Origin: Symsagittifera roscoffensis
Lineage: Eukaryota; Xenacoelomorpha; Acoela; Convolutidae
Direction of reading: 5' to 3'
DNA length: 64,000 nt
Assembly: GCF_963678635.1 (NCBI RefSeq)
Contig: NC_087071.1
Coordinates: 28,987,325-29,051,324 of the forward strand
Position 1 is the first letter of the stretch, and each line of letters starts with the position of its first letter. Below the pieces are notes generated by a model. The model saw only the letters and a program-made list of their open reading frames with translations. It did not search any database and was not told the DNA's origin. The position numbers and the translations under genes are program-made. Positions 11,289 to 24,053 of the stretch are shown piece after piece.

Positions 11289-11789
11289 CCAAAAACTAAC
11301 AAACTTGGAGCATAATTTAGTGAGAACATCAAATTTTGAGAAGACTATCGTGGTTTTATTTCTGTGAATCTTTCGTTTCCTTGTGGCTTTAAAATATGCA
11401 ACTTCTTATGCTTTACTTTATTTCAAAGAAAATTCTAACTTGGGTAATTCCAATTGACACTGTTTGTATTTATTTTTAACTATAACAAGACTGCTCGTAT
11501 CAGAAGGAAGCCCTGAATGTTCCGACTGCCTTTTAAGGTTTATGGAGCAGTAATAACATAGAAAAAATGAATGTAGTAAAAAAAATAAGAAATTTTTTTC
11601 TGAAAATCATCACCCCACACGCCATATAAAGTACAAAACAATAGATTTGTCTGCTAGTAACAATCAATTATGGCAAATAAGCTTCTTTCAACTAATTTGG
11701 AAAAATTTCTAAAACGGATTAACTCTCCGCTTACGCGTTAATAGCGCGAAATATCGCGCGTTAATTCCCGCATTGGAGATCCTTGAATA

Positions 11790-11978
11790 AAAATCGGTTA
11801 TAACAGAGTTTCGTTGTCGGTGTCCACTAAAGTGAAAACAAATCGATTATAATCATTTAGAAAATGGATTATAAAGTTACTGTTTTTCGAGGCAACAAAA
11901 TCCTTTTTTCATCCATTATACTCGATTTATTTTCACTTTTGTGGACACTGACAATGAAACTAAACTATAATCTATTTT
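11790..11978. repeat. Imperfect inverted repeat (hairpin)
   Basis: The left arm around 11806-11853 (AGTTTCGTTGTCGGTGTCC...) pairs with the right arm around 11914-11961 (...GGACACTGACAATGAAACT) at about 90% over 47 bases, with a ~60-base loop. Weaker pairing extends outwards. It could be a small decayed foldback element. The rest of 11289-12120, including the 3' flank of the LRR gene, holds no other gene. Confidence 0.75.
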
Positions 11979-12169
11979 TTCCACTTTAATGAGATGCGAA
12001 TTTCAACGCACATAAAATCTTTTCTACGTTTTAAATTAAAATTGGTTAGGTTGGCTACTTGTCGTTCAATTGAAAGTTTTTCTACCTAACTCTGATAATT
12101 TTGTTACTTTTTTATATACTCAACATTACCCCCCCTAGCGTTTGCCCATTTACAACAATCCCCCCCCCC

Positions 12170-12440
12170 AACATAACGTGTTCAGGTGGGGCGTGGGTTC
12201 AGGTTGGGGATGGGTTCAGGTTGAGGGTGGGTTCAGGTGGGGGGGGGGGGTTGTTTTCAGGTGTAGGGGCTGGGTTCAGGTGAGGGTGGGTTTGGGTGGG
12301 GGGTTGTTTCGTGATGGGGGTATGTGGCTTTAAGCTGGGGGTGCTCAGGTGGGGGGGGGGGTTGTGTTCAGGTGAGGGGTTCAGGTGGGGGGGGGGGGGG
12401 GGGGGGCTAATGGGCTCAGTGGGGGGAGGGGAGCAAACGT
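12170..12440 (+). repeat. G-rich minisatellite, (GGTTCAGGTGGGG)-like
   Basis: Repeats of GGGTTCAGGT separated by G runs of 3-18 bases. The plus strand is almost free of C, so it could form G-quadruplexes. Several overlapping Gly- or Pro-rich frames cross it and are artefacts of composition. It lies within otherwise AT-rich DNA about 0.9 kb downstream of the LRR gene. Confidence 0.9.
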
Positions 12441-13273
12441 TGGGCGCGGGGGAGAGCTCAACAGAATCATTTTGCAATTTGAGTTTAGGTTTTGAAATGG
12501 ATTAGGCCAGGCCGTACACTCGCTTTGCAAAGTTCCCGCATCACTCACTTGATAAATGCTGAAATTCTTGCAAAATTTTGCACGACGCGCGAAACAAAAA
12601 TAAAGTGGAAAAAAACCATTTTAATGTGACTTCCTACTTTTATAAAATCCATAATAATGGACTCAAAATGAATTATATTGCATTTTGTTTTGGCCGGAAA
12701 AACTTGGATTTAAATCCGTTTTCAGTCTAATTTTGTTGTCTGAACGTAACATGGGAATCGATTATATTTACAACATTAGAAACCACAAAAATCTCCGTTA
12801 TAGTCGATTTTTTTTTTCACTTTTCTTGAATTCGGGTTGTCCCAAATTGACCAAAATGGCAAACTTTAAACCCCCGTCACTCCACGAAAAATAATCACAG
12901 GTGAAATATCTTTTCAAATTTGAGCTCAGGACAACAATTACGCATGGCTCTTTATCCCTCACCGTAAAAATGTAGCAAATTGAAATTGGGCAAGCTAATT
13001 GGTGACAGAAGGAAGAAAACAGAAGATTCGTGCTCGGTTTAGTTTTTTAACTAGCTTTCTTGACGGACTTTTTTTTCTACATCAGCCGAAAAATGTTGTT
13101 GTTCTGAGCTCAAATTGAACTGATGTGATGCTGTTTATTTGTTTTTACCTGTGATTTTTTTCCGTAAAGTTAATGAAGTTCGAATATTGCCATTTTGTAG
13201 CGCGTGATATTTTTCATGCTACTAAAACGTCAGCTGTAATTTAACATTTCATAAGTTCTGATGCAAATTGAGT

Positions 13274-13516
13274 TGTATCCTTTGTTTTGTTCTATGTGTG
13301 GGATTGAGGATGACTTTTATTGTTTTTTTTTGTATCCTGCGTCGTTTCATTGTATCCTGCGTTTTGTTCTATGGGAGAATGATCACATAGCGAGTGCAAA
13401 GTAATTTACATAGCGAGTGCAAAGTTTATTTTTTTTTGTATCCTGCGTAGAGACATCCTGCGTTTTGTATTCTGCGTATGTGTGGGGTTGAGGATGTTTT
13501 CATTGTTTTTTTTTGA
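13274..13516. repeat. Local repeats of TGTATCCTGCGT
   Basis: The word GTATCCTGCGT and variants occur about five times, and a longer unit (ATGTGTGGGATTGAGGATG followed by a T run) occurs near 13292 and 13477. CATAGCGAGTGCAAAGT is duplicated at about 13386 and 13409. No gene is seen here or elsewhere in 12441-13273. Confidence 0.7.
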
Positions 13517-13611
13517 AAATTTCATCAGTTTTTTTAACAATTATCAAAAAGGGCAGTCGTCGGAAAACACAAGGGTTTATATTGAAACTAGCAGTCTTTT
13601 TCTCTTGTGAG

Positions 13612-13835
13612 TTCAAATTTTGGATCAAAATATATCCTATGCTGTATACATCCTTTTCTACTTGAACTTTGTCGATTACCCGGTTGGTAGAAAGACCCCC
13701 GAAAGATTTTCTTAGCCGTGTCCTAAGCTGTGCTCAATTTTTGGATCAACATACATCCTATACGCTTTAAAGATCCCTTTTAATTACACGGTTGATAGAA
13801 AACCTTTCCGAGAGGTGTTCTAAGCTGTGTCCGTT
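13612..13835. repeat. Diverged ~115-bp tandem duplication
   Basis: Two units each run from a TTTTGGATCAA word, through CATCCTAT and GGTTG(G/A)TAGAAA, to TCCTAAGCTGTG or TTCTAAGCTGTG. They are imperfect and non-coding. Confidence 0.6.
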
Positions 13836-16050
13836 GTTAAACAATCAGAAAACGAAAAGTGTTTGACTGCTTAAGCCTATCCAAAATATCAATTAATGTT
13901 TTTGTCCGTCTTTTCAAACAACAGAAACGAAATCGTTTATTGTTCAATTAATGAAAAATTGTGCATTAAAATTTCAATTTTTTTTTGATTGCCCGTTGAA
14001 AAAAAATTTAAGATAGTATCCTTTCAAACATTTAAGTTTGATTGCTAGGTGGGTTTTTAAATAATTTTTGTTCTTGATTCAGATTGAACGCTATAGTGCT
14101 TTTCTATTTTCTTCGTTGTGCTTAAAATACGCTCAAAAACCTCATAATTTTCTATGTTACTAGTAATTAATTGGTTGTTTGTGCTCTACCTGCTTTTGAA
14201 ACGAAATTTAAAGCATCCACATTTAAAACTAACCGACAGGAATTGAGTTTATGTTTTCTTTCATCCCTGATCGCAATAGAAAAAAGAAATTGTTTGTAAG
14301 AAACGTTTAAATTATCCCCTTCAAGTACTTAGCTGCGAACTCCTAATCCTGTAAAAACTAGTTCAACTAATTTTCATACGTGAACTTTTTACATAGATCG
14401 AACATCTTTCCTTATTTTGCAAACAGATCCCTTATAAGCTCCATTTTTTGAACTTTTTCAACCATAATGAACTCAAGAACTGAACAAATGTGTTTTCCAC
14501 TCAGATGAAAAAAAAACACTACATTTTTTTTTAGTTCTGCTTCCGCAATTACTCGAAATACAAGGATCAAATTTAAAAATTATGGTTGATCATACGAATT
14601 TTGTGACATGACCAAGCAAGCAGTGAGAAACATTTGAAAAAAAATCTTGTTACCAAACGTTACTCAGCTCGATTAAAAAACAGAAAGAAAAATTGAAGAT
14701 TTGTTCTCTTTACTGCTTTTGCCACTTATACACACAATCTCAGGAAACGTTTAAGCCAATTGTATATTTCATAATCGGCTTGATAAAACTATCAACAAAT
14801 GCAAACCCAGAATTTTTTTGATTTGTTATAATCAGCAAAACACAGCTGGTTTCAAAAACTCAAATTTTTATGACCATGGGCTTAAACATTTTTACTCTGT
14901 GTTTGGTTGCTAATGTGTAAATTAGGGCAAAGTTGAGGTAATTATCTTCTTAGAAAACTGAAGCTTTCCCTAAAAAAACCTTAAACTTTGGAACGATTTT
15001 AATCTTGTCAAAGACTTTCAACAACAAGCAGCAACACTTATCTGTTTATGATAATCTGGCTCAAAAAATACTTTCCATGTAATTTTGACTTACTGAAAAA
15101 CTCAACAAAATGAAAAAATTTGGATGCTAAAACTGCGTTTACAATTTAAATTGTGTTTTTTTTTTGTATTCAAATTGTTCAAAAGACTCTTAACTAGTGC
15201 TTTATTGATCCTCAATTTATACTCTTAGCTCCATAAATTTTTGTTGTAATGTGTGTTGCTTCAAAAAACCAAGCTAACTACATTTTTGTTCCCAACTCTG
15301 AATATTTTTAATTACATTTTCCTTTCCCACTTAAAAATTTTACGAAGATTTCAGCAAAATTTTTTAAGCATAAACTCCAGAAAACTACCGCGCACTCTGA
15401 GTGTTGGCTTGATACGTAAAAAATGCTTAAAGGCTCCTCTGAGGTCAATATGCAACCAAATATCAAGCTATTTTTTTGTAACAAATGTCAAATTCAGAAA
15501 TATAGATAGTCAAAAATTTTAAAAAAGTACGAACGACTCAAAGTTGTTAAACTTAGTTGTAGAGATGTTACCTGGCTAAACATTTAGAAAACTTTGAAAA
15601 AGTTACTTCTTGTAAGACGTTACTAAGCGCGATCATCAAACAGGGAAAACGAATTAAAGATTCAAATTAATGTAAAGTTTCGCCGCTTAAGTAAATCTCA
15701 GGAAGTTTCAAGCTAATTTTTTGCAGCGCAAAAATAGAGCGCAAACTCAAAGCTTTCTCTCTAAAGATCTAGAACGTGGTTTTCGCTCTTTTCGAAGACG
15801 CTTTGACAACAATCAGCAGCTCTCAAACTGTTTATGATTTTATGACAATCTTGCCAAAGATAGCCTGAAAGCAACACTTTCCAGTTGTTGATTCGGCAAA
15901 ACTTTTAAACGGCTTTAAAAATACATTTGTTTTGATTAAGGAATGCAAAATGTTTCCATACATGATTGTTTTGTACTATTGAAAACTCAAAAAGTAAATA
16001 GTTTATATTGATGTTTTAGAAGAGATTTTTATAGAGAGCATCAAATACAA
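13836..16050. other. Gene-free stretch with diverged duplications
   Basis: Segments near 14640-14765 and 15600-15720 resemble each other (GTTAC..A.GTTACT.AGC.CGAT, then TCTCAGGAA), suggesting an old duplication. The frame at 15253-15522 (89 codons) has no recognisable feature. Confidence 0.45.
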
Positions 16051-16878
16051 TCAGTTTGCCTTATCAAAAGTAAAAGAATTATTTTGTCTGTTCCAGATGA
16101 AAATGGATTTCCAATTTCTGCCTGGCCGTTCACGGCCGCAAATCCATGGTTGATCCTGACAAATAACGTTCTTTTTAAACCAGCTATACGTCAAAAAGTC
16201 TCCGGGATTGTCAAATGGAATTTCAGGGGTCGAGTTTTTTCCAATAAAAAGTCGATATGGCGCTTCGGGAATAGCTGTTCTAAGAACACTTTGTCTCTGG
16301 CTGCGCTTCAATTTGCCGATACCAAATCCCAACTTTGTGATAACGTGAAACTTGCAAAAAGGCAGATAAAATGACTTTATGAGGTTCAGTGTTTTGTTCT
16401 CCACGCTGTAGTCTGTAAGTTTCAAGAAAAATTCTCTCGGAGTTTGGTTTGACCTTAGAAACCCATTGGCGTAATAACTTGCATATTGCCTCGGGCAACA
16501 ACTCTCCCGGACTCCTAAGAAGTTATGCGTCCAGAAATTGGGTTCAAAAATTTCGTCGGAAATTTTCCGCGCTTGAGCGTTTAGAAACCTCAGCATTTTA
16601 TGCGAAGTTCTATCATTGTGGAAAGTGCCAAGATTTGTGCCAAGTCGAAGCTCGATTGCGTTATTTTGTTGCATATAATCAGTTTCAAATGAAGAGACAC
16701 AATAAAATCTGCTTCGACGGTTGCAAGAAAACCACAAATAGTTATTCGGTGTTTTCACTGGTAAAATAAAAATTTGCGACGACCAACTACTTTCTTTCAA
16801 TGGATAAACCACCAAATCGGACTGCTCTACAGAGTAATAAAGATGAAAAAAATACAGAATAGTCATGAGGGATTTCAT
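16051..16878 (-). CDS. Unrecognised secreted 7-cysteine protein (member A)
   Basis: An intact 275-residue single-exon frame. An N-terminal hydrophobic stretch (MKSLMTILYFFHLYYSV) fits a signal peptide; no other membrane segment is seen. It is clearly paralogous to the 247-residue product of 42028-42771: both share VYPL near residue 25, W-SS...F-I-PVK, a C-x7-C pair (Cys52 and Cys60 here), an adjacent CC pair, GFL..N.TP.E...KLTDY..ENK.LNLI, ITKLGFG.G.LK, PYRL, and a C-terminal P(F/Y)DNPGDFL...WFK.N.IC.DQPWICG. All seven cysteines of this alignment are conserved. Member A has ~29 extra C-terminal residues after WICG. I do not recognise the family. Both copies sit on the minus strand and are each probably one exon. 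Conservation between diverged copies argues that these are real genes. Confidence 0.8.
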   Translation of the reverse strand: MKSLMTILYFFHLYYSVEQSDLVVYPLKESSWSSQIFILPVKTPNNYLWFSCNRRSRFYCVSSFETDYMQQNNAIELRLGTNLGTFHNDRTSHKMLRFLNAQARKISDEIFEPNFWTHNFLGVRESCCPRQYASYYANGFLRSNQTPREFFLKLTDYSVENKTLNLIKSFYLPFCKFHVITKLGFGIGKLKRSQRQSVLRTAIPEAPYRLFIGKNSTPEIPFDNPGDFLTYSWFKKNVICQDQPWICGRERPGRNWKSIFIWNRQNNSFTFDKAN

Positions 16879-19800
16879 TATTTATACAAATGTATTTTAT
16901 TGTCAATTAAACCAACAAAAACTTCTCGAACTTGAACCTCATTGAACTTGAAATAAAACAACATCTACTTTCATCTAGATGATGCTTGACAAACTAATAC
17001 CAAGGTCTTACACATTTCGTTCAACTGTACATCAAAAGAAACAAAAAATGAGGAAAACAAAAACCTGCATGGGATTGACAACCATATGTTTTTTCAGTGA
17101 AAAGAAATGAGATGCATAGAGTCTTGTCATTGTTCCGTACAGTTGCCAAAATGTGTGGAAATGTTCATCAGCTTTTGTATCACCACGAGTAAAACTTTTT
17201 TTCAAAACATTGAAACCATTAAAGAAGCGTTGAATGTTCAAAAAGTTGCGCTTCGACTAAAAAGTCACTGAATATGGCAAAAGTTTCTGTCGGCATGCTT
17301 CTCATTAAAACAAGGTATAAGCAATTACTAAATGCGCCATTATTTTGGTCTCAAGTAGGTATCACTTTAAGTTTCACGCCTACTTTTTGGATATGACAAA
17401 CGATAGGTGCATCTTTTTTCAAAAAATTCATGGGCTAAGAATTGTGTCTTGTTTGAAAGTTGTTTATCCAACTGGTGTAGCGACTGTAATGAAACAAATT
17501 TTATACCTCAGCCTAAAATTTTGAACGTAGAAGTTACTCGTAAAAATTAAAAGTTAAGATAAACTTTTCACTACAATATAAATTGTTTTTTGACAGTTTC
17601 AAGTTCTTCTGTAAAAAAAATGGCAGCAAATTTATTCAAAACTAGTTTAAAGCTTTTTTGGAGGATTTTGCAGGTTTTTTTCGAGTGGAAAAAATAGCTT
17701 GTCAACCCTTTTTATTTTTGGGAAACTCTATGATAAGAATTTTTTTCATGGAGTCAGGGATTCTATTGATTTGTATAATTCGAAAAACTACCACAGCGTG
17801 ACAAACTAATGGTGTACCTAATGCGAAACTACCTTATGAGTTTGAAATTTGATGATTGCTACGAAAAAAAAAATTTAGTTTGAGATTTAAACCCTGAAGC
17901 GAGATTTTTCTGCTTGCGACAAATGCTTGAGATTATTACGTTTATTTTTTCAGAAAAGAAATACCGTCGAAGACCAATTTGTCATTTTTATTTGATTTAA
18001 AAACCAAAAAATAACATTAAGTAGCAGCGAAACAGAAAATTTGGAACAAAAAAAATTATTAGCAGCGATATTTTAAACGGAAATTTTGTGAAATCAGTTC
18101 TTGATTATATTGCCGCGTGGTGATTGTGTCGTGTTTCTAATTGCGACGAACTTTCACCTGCCATCAATTGACGTCATACAGACACTAACAAGTTGTGTAG
18201 AGATGGTAAATGTAATTTTATAAACACATTATTGCATTGAGCTTGCTCAAATTGTGAACAGCGATGCCCTAAAAGTTCCAGCTGCTTTTATTATCTGAAA
18301 AATTTTCAGCAAATTTAAAAAATTACTTAAAAAATTACCTAAATGTGTTGCGGTCAATTTGCGTAAACTATCATCATTTTTTTTTGATAATTCGTCAACG
18401 AAATGATTGCTCATAACCCACCAAAAACTTGAAAATTTAAGAATTATTTTCTGGTATTCAACCGCAGATCAACCGTGTTCTATCAAGCTCGGTAGATCAT
18501 TCATTGAACCCTGAAGTAAAAAGCCACCTTTCAAATATTTAAAAGTTGGGACTCTATTGTTCTTTAGTTTTTTAACCGTATTTTTAATATTTTTCTTTAG
18601 TTTTTTAACCGTATTTTTAATGTTTTAAGGACAAAAATAAAGCGCACTTGAAAAAGATTAATATAAAGATGTATGAGGAGAAAGAAAGGAAAAGACGAGT
18701 AACACGATTTCCTATTGATACTTTTTTCTGTTATATTGTGACAAATTATCAAAAAAATCCAACAATGACAAATAATTTTAAAATTAATTTAAATTAAAGT
18801 AGTCAAAAGTTGCTGAATGCCTTCAATTTACGCAAAATAAGCAGTGAAACTGTTGACAAAGGCCTGAGAAACAAAATATCTAGAAACAACGATTAATCGT
18901 ACGACAAGGAAAAAAGTTTTTTTTTACGATTATCGTATTTAGTAATTAAAAATACTGTGCTCAAAATATTTGTGACAAGATCTCCACGGAATGATGATTG
19001 TCGATTAGTTTTATGTCTGTAACCAGGTAGTACAATTGAACTGAGCTTGAAAAAAGTAATGCCGCAATTGTGAAAGTTGAGAAAGAATCAAAATATGTTT
19101 TTTTTAACTTTCCAAGGTTGATTGTTTTAACAATCAATACAAACAGTTTCAAATTGATCCATTTGAAAAAACACTATAACTTGAAAGTTATAGTAAAAGT
19201 GCAATTATCAAAAAAATTTGGATGTTTGTTTACATCGACACGTAAAGTTGGTTTTTGAATATGTATATTCTTCAAAAAAATTGAAAATAAATTTTGAAAT
19301 TGAACCGAAGTTTAGTTGGACATCTATAAAATGCCTTAGTTTGACTTTCTTACTTACATAATTGTAATTATACAGCTGAAGGTTTCGATAAACAAGTAAG
19401 TTATCTGTTCATTTGTCGCAAAATCACAGCAAAAACTTTACGTTAAAAAATCTAGAAAATCAATTTGTCCTAATTGTTAGATAGTCGAATGTTCGCCTAA
19501 TCCAAGCTTCAAACAAAATCTCTACCAAAATTGACAGAACACCTTTTTCAGCGTTTGATCTTTGTGTTTGCTTTTTCAATTATCTGCCTGGTCGTAAAAA
19601 TCAATCTTGTTTTTGATCATAATTAATTGATCACTTTTTTCTAGAACATGCCAAAAAATCATTCTGAAAACACTATGATAATTTGTAAAAATCCATACAT
19701 TCATACATGCAATATTTCTCATTCGGGAAGTTTTTGCTAGGTAAATTATCTTTTAGGGTCTTATTAGGTTTTAGGTAATTTATTCATTGTCGACTTATTT

Positions 19801-20551
19801 TAAACAAACTATGAAACTTTTCACGCAACTTTGCTACACCAATTTGGATAAAAATGTTGTATTTAGACGTTTCGACAAAAAGCCAGGCATAAATAAATAA
19901 GCAGTTTACTGCCGCCAGATTTTCAGGTACGCAGACAATATTGCCCGTAAGTTGTTTTTATACAACATGGATTTCCTTTCCAACTCCATCTAATACTCTT
20001 ATCCAACTCCATCTAATACATCTAATAGACATTCTTCTGTCTGAAAGACAAAAAAATTGAATTGGTTTGTCTAATTAACCAGGGCAGAGAAATTAGAATC
20101 GAAGTTTTGGAATAGAAAGGTTTATGCATCGTATCCCTTGCTGTTAAGCGAAACTCTAAGTTCGCCAGACCCTACTTGACTACATTGCGGGTGAGAACTT
20201 CCGATCACTTACAAAATCCTAGGAAAGGGGTATTTCAAAATTATAGGGACCTCCTTCCTAGGATTCGCTGTACGTTAGGATCATCTTAAGAAGCCCTTAG
20301 GATACGGGAAGCGATACAATACTATTATAGCATAATAAGAATAGCATAACACTGACAAAGCTCATCCATGAAACAAAACATTAATTTCTGCAAAAAAAAC
20401 GAATCGCTTATGGAATGGTGTTAATGAAAACTCACTTGACTCGTTACAAATTTTTTTGAGAATGAAAAGTGATCAGAATAGACTCCGAGTTTCCTTACAA
20501 GTCTAAAAAATGGTTGCATCAGATTTCTTAAGAATTACTTTTTTAATATAT
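16879..20551. other. Gene-free AT-rich stretch 5' of the gypsy element
   Basis: Frames up to 69 codons only; none has features. It includes a GC-richer patch near 20150-20300 (CCCTTGCTGTTAAGC..., CTTAGGATACGGG). No tRNA or other RNA gene was recognised. Confidence 0.5.
18561..18626. repeat. 33-bp tandem duplication
   Basis: Two head-to-tail copies of a 33-base unit beginning TCTTTAGTTTTTTAACCG. Confidence 0.9.
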
Positions 20552-21707
20552 TGTAGTATTGCGAAATACTACACACACACTAAAGACCATTGTCTTAATT
20601 GTTTTTTTAACGACCCAATTCTAAATTGGAGCGTGCCATTTAAATTAAAGCCTCTTTTCACTAAATCAGATATTGACTGATTTACTCTTATTAGGACTAT
20701 AAAATCTTGTTTTGAAAATCCACTCCTTTTTAAATACTTGTCCAATTTTTCTCATTTTTTCATGCTCAATATTTTAAAAGGGCGGCCATTATTAATACGT
20801 CCCTTTTAACTTAACTTGAAACAAACTGGATAAATATTTAGCAGTCTAGCCGGCTGCACTGAAATTCTCCTTGCTTTGATTAAGCAGAAGTGAACCTGCA
20901 ATATGATGCATCAGAGAGAGTAATATGAATTTTTAATAAGACAAACTGAAGGCTGCGGTTTTTATCAAAGGGGACTAATAAGTTGAAGATATTTGATTTG
21001 AAAAAATCAAATAAAAACTAGTTGAAAATTCCCTTATTAAAAAGGGAGAACAAAGGAGCAGGTGAAACCTGAATAATTAAAGATTGAATCAGCCGCCGGT
21101 TTATGCTTATGAGCAAAAGGACTGGCCTGAAATCTTCAGTGTTTCATTTTGCTCAGTCAGCAGCAAGTCATTTCTCTTCAGTCAGATCTTTTAAAAATGA
21201 ATAATTTTTCTTTTCTGCCCTAACACTAAAATTAATCTAGCCCTTTTCATTTTTAAAAAGAGAATAAATTCTCATCTTAAGTTTGATTTTAAAAATTATA
21301 AATCGGGATAATCGAGATACGCACCCCCGAGGAAGTCTGGACTACAAGTACCCAAAGGACTACGGCAAGACGATTCAGACGACCCAACCAGAAGTGCTGA
21401 CTTGGACAAACATCAAGGGCAACCATACATACTAATCAGCCACCGACCTTAGTTAGAAGATAAAAAATTGATGAACAAAATAAGATTAGCTCAACCTCCC
21501 CTCATAGGTATATTTCTTTAAGCTGTTCGATTCGTTTATATAATCTAATAACCCAGTGCTTTGTATCCAACCAACTAATTAATTCATACCTTTTCTAACT
21601 ATTGTTTCTACTCTACTTTTTGTCAAGACAATTTGACGATCTAAGGTGAGACTTATAATTTAGGATAAAATTACTAAGCATTCAACCAGCAATGATCGCT
21701 TAGTAAA
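20552..21707 (+). repeat. 5' LTR of the gypsy element
   Basis: It starts TGTAGTATT and ends AGTAAA, so the usual terminal CA is missing. The first 22 bases form a perfect 9-bp hairpin with loop GCGA. The end forms a 9-bp hairpin TTACTAAGC (21671) / GCTTAGTAA (21698). Internal short hairpins include AAATCAG/CTGATTT, TTTGATTT/AAATCAAA and GAGAAT/ATTCTC. A TATATAAT word near 21537 is a possible TATA box, which would put transcription start about 140 bases before the LTR end. No frame of 60 codons or more lies in the LTR. Confidence 0.93.
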
Positions 21708-21709
21708 AC

Positions 21710-21719
21710 TGGTGCGACC
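21710..21719 (+). promoter_or_regulatory. Primer-binding site
   Basis: TGGTGCGACC starts two bases after the 5' LTR, as expected for pairing with a tRNA 3' end that finishes in CCA (GGTCGCACCA). The same CTGGTGCGACC occurs at 49726-49736 in the decayed elements. I cannot name the tRNA with certainty. Confidence 0.8.
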
Positions 21720-24053
21720 GCAGCAGAGAACTACTCCTTAAAAAATTCTTTTTCCAACAAACTCGAAACAGCTTTTAAAATTCAAAAAAATATATTAATA
21801 TTAGGATCTGTGAGTATTTGTCAGATTAGTTTCCAACCTCAAAAAGCCAGAGACAATGGGTATCTTTCGATAGAAACACAATTTCATTGTCTTCTACTTG
21901 ACAGATATTCCTAGTAGGGTTCTTGCGAAATGCATCCCCTGCGCTAGCAGTCGCCCACGATATTCCTCCATCTCGAGGTCTATTAGACGGCTTTCTAACT
22001 GACATTAGCTCATGAACTTAACTATTATCTATTATTATAATAATATATAAAATTTCTGAAAGAATCGTTCTCTGCCTAAGTCCGCTAGTAAGATATACCC
22101 GTTTTGTCCAGTAATCCACTAAATTTTTGCCGAAACTTCAGTTTAAAGTTATCATCACTAAAATTAACGAAATTCTGTATTAAACTAAAGTGCTCAAAAA
22201 CTTATTAAATATCTTCATTTATTTTTTCGAGGGGGTTAAGTGGTCATATGTGCGATCTAAGAGTACCCTAAATTGTATGATAAATTGAATTCTTCATCAC
22301 ATTATCTCAAACCATCCACGCTTATTGCTATTTATTCTAATCCTTCATCAATTCTCGAGGCTTATCCTCAACTTTTCTTAAATTCATTTTAATTCTAACC
22401 TGCTTAACGTAACTTAAAACTAAATCATCCATCAGTAAAGCTACCAATTACTGAAACTAAGGAAGAAAATAACAAAAACCAAAAAGAAAGGAACGGATTT
22501 GAGTGTTTTTTGATAAATCATTAGTTTTTTTTGACACAGTTTAAATATACACCTAATTAACAATAAGATTACGCACTAAAACCAATCTTAAACGTTAACC
22601 ACATAACACCAAACACCAAGTTTTAGTTTCAGCACAAAAATATCAGGTTTCACAACAAAAGCTAAGTTTAAAACACTGACACATCCACTTTATATTGATA
22701 AAATAGGTTTCATATGATAGCATAAGCACTAAAAAATTGATTTTTACCAGCCAAAATTTTTGGTTTCAGTCTAGGTTTCAGTTATAGGGTCAAACGTTTT
22801 AGTTAAAATAAGTAAAGTTTCCGGTCAAAATTTTAAGTTTTTGTAAACGGATTCGGGTAAAACAGCAAAAGTTGAACTAGTCAAACCCAAATTTGGATAC
22901 CATAAGTCAAAAACCTGGTCTTAAATGGTACGTTTTTGTTAGTTTCAGGTTTCAGAACACAAAAATTGAGTTTTTGGTCTCAAAATTGAGCTCCGAACGC
23001 CGAATTTTGACTTTCTAAAGAAAACTAACGGTGTTAAAACCCACCAAACCAATTTTAAATTTTGGTTCCTAAGGCTGAAACGTACGTTTCAGAATTGGTG
23101 TTTTTGGTTTCAGAACCAAAAATCTTGCTTCCCGAGAAAAATTTTTGTGAAATATTGAAAGATAATAAGAATCTTTAATGCACTAACAAATTTTTAAACT
23201 CAAAAAACTTCTAGAAGGTGTTAGTTTGAGCCCTCAAACTTATAGTTTCAGAAAACTAAAATCGTCGTTTTAAGCTAAAATTTTCATCTTTTTGGCAATT
23301 TTATTGCTGGAATAGAAATATATTAGAGAGACCAACCTAATTTTTCAATCTCAAAACTCTAAAACCAAGTGGTCAAACCATAGTTTCAGTTCTAGAAATC
23401 ATAGTTTCAGCCGCAAAAACTTAGGTTTCCGCAAACAAATTTTTGATTTTGAAGTTACAAACCTGTTCAAAATTCCAATTTACACTAGACCAGCTATCAA
23501 AAACCAACTTTTTATTTTCATGCACCGAGTTTGAGAGAGTTTAAGAGTTTCAGGTTTGAGTTTTCAAAAACTAAGTTTAAGATATCAAAAGATTCGGTTT
23601 TCTCGAATTTTTTTGCAAGATAAAGCGAAAACCAGATATAATAAAGCGTATAGAAAATTTTAAGATTAAAAAAAACTCAACTTAAGCTACCATAGTTTCA
23701 GGTTTCAGATTATCGTTTCAGTCAAAAATTTTTCTTTAAATTTTTAACAAAAAAATTAAGTTTTGAACCAATAATAACCAATAAAGGCATATAGTTATAT
23801 TGTTAACCATACCATAGCATCAACAAAACTTCACTTGAACAAAGTTTTAGGTTTCAGTTAAGGAAGCAGCAAATAAAAAACTTGAAAAACTTAGAAAAAA
23901 TTTTAGAAAATTTCCTTATCTTTTTATTTCCTTATCTTATTATTAATAACCTTTGTTAATATTCAAAAATTCATAAGAGGTTTTCATTAATCTAAAACAA
24001 ACTAATCAAATAGTACAATTTAGCTTAAGAAAAGGAAAACATCGTAAAAATTA
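21720..24053 (+). other. Long leader with a GTTTCAG motif array
   Basis: 2.3 kb with no frame of 60 codons or more. Between about 22615 and 23870 the word GTTTCAG, usually as AGTTTCAG or GGTTTCAG, recurs about fifteen times on the plus strand, sometimes doubled (AGTTTCAGGTTTCAG), separated by unrelated A/T-rich text. It may be a decayed short tandem repeat, an RNA-protein binding array for packaging, or a chance enrichment of splice-acceptor-like words. Confidence 0.6.

Noticed and set aside
12101-12505. Several Gly-rich and Pro-rich overlapping frames on both strands
   Set aside because: They come from the G-rich minisatellite; open frames are expected from its composition.
16084-16769. Plus-strand frames of 96 and 106 codons
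   Set aside because: They are antisense shadows of the 16051-16878 gene, which is conserved with its paralog on the other strand.
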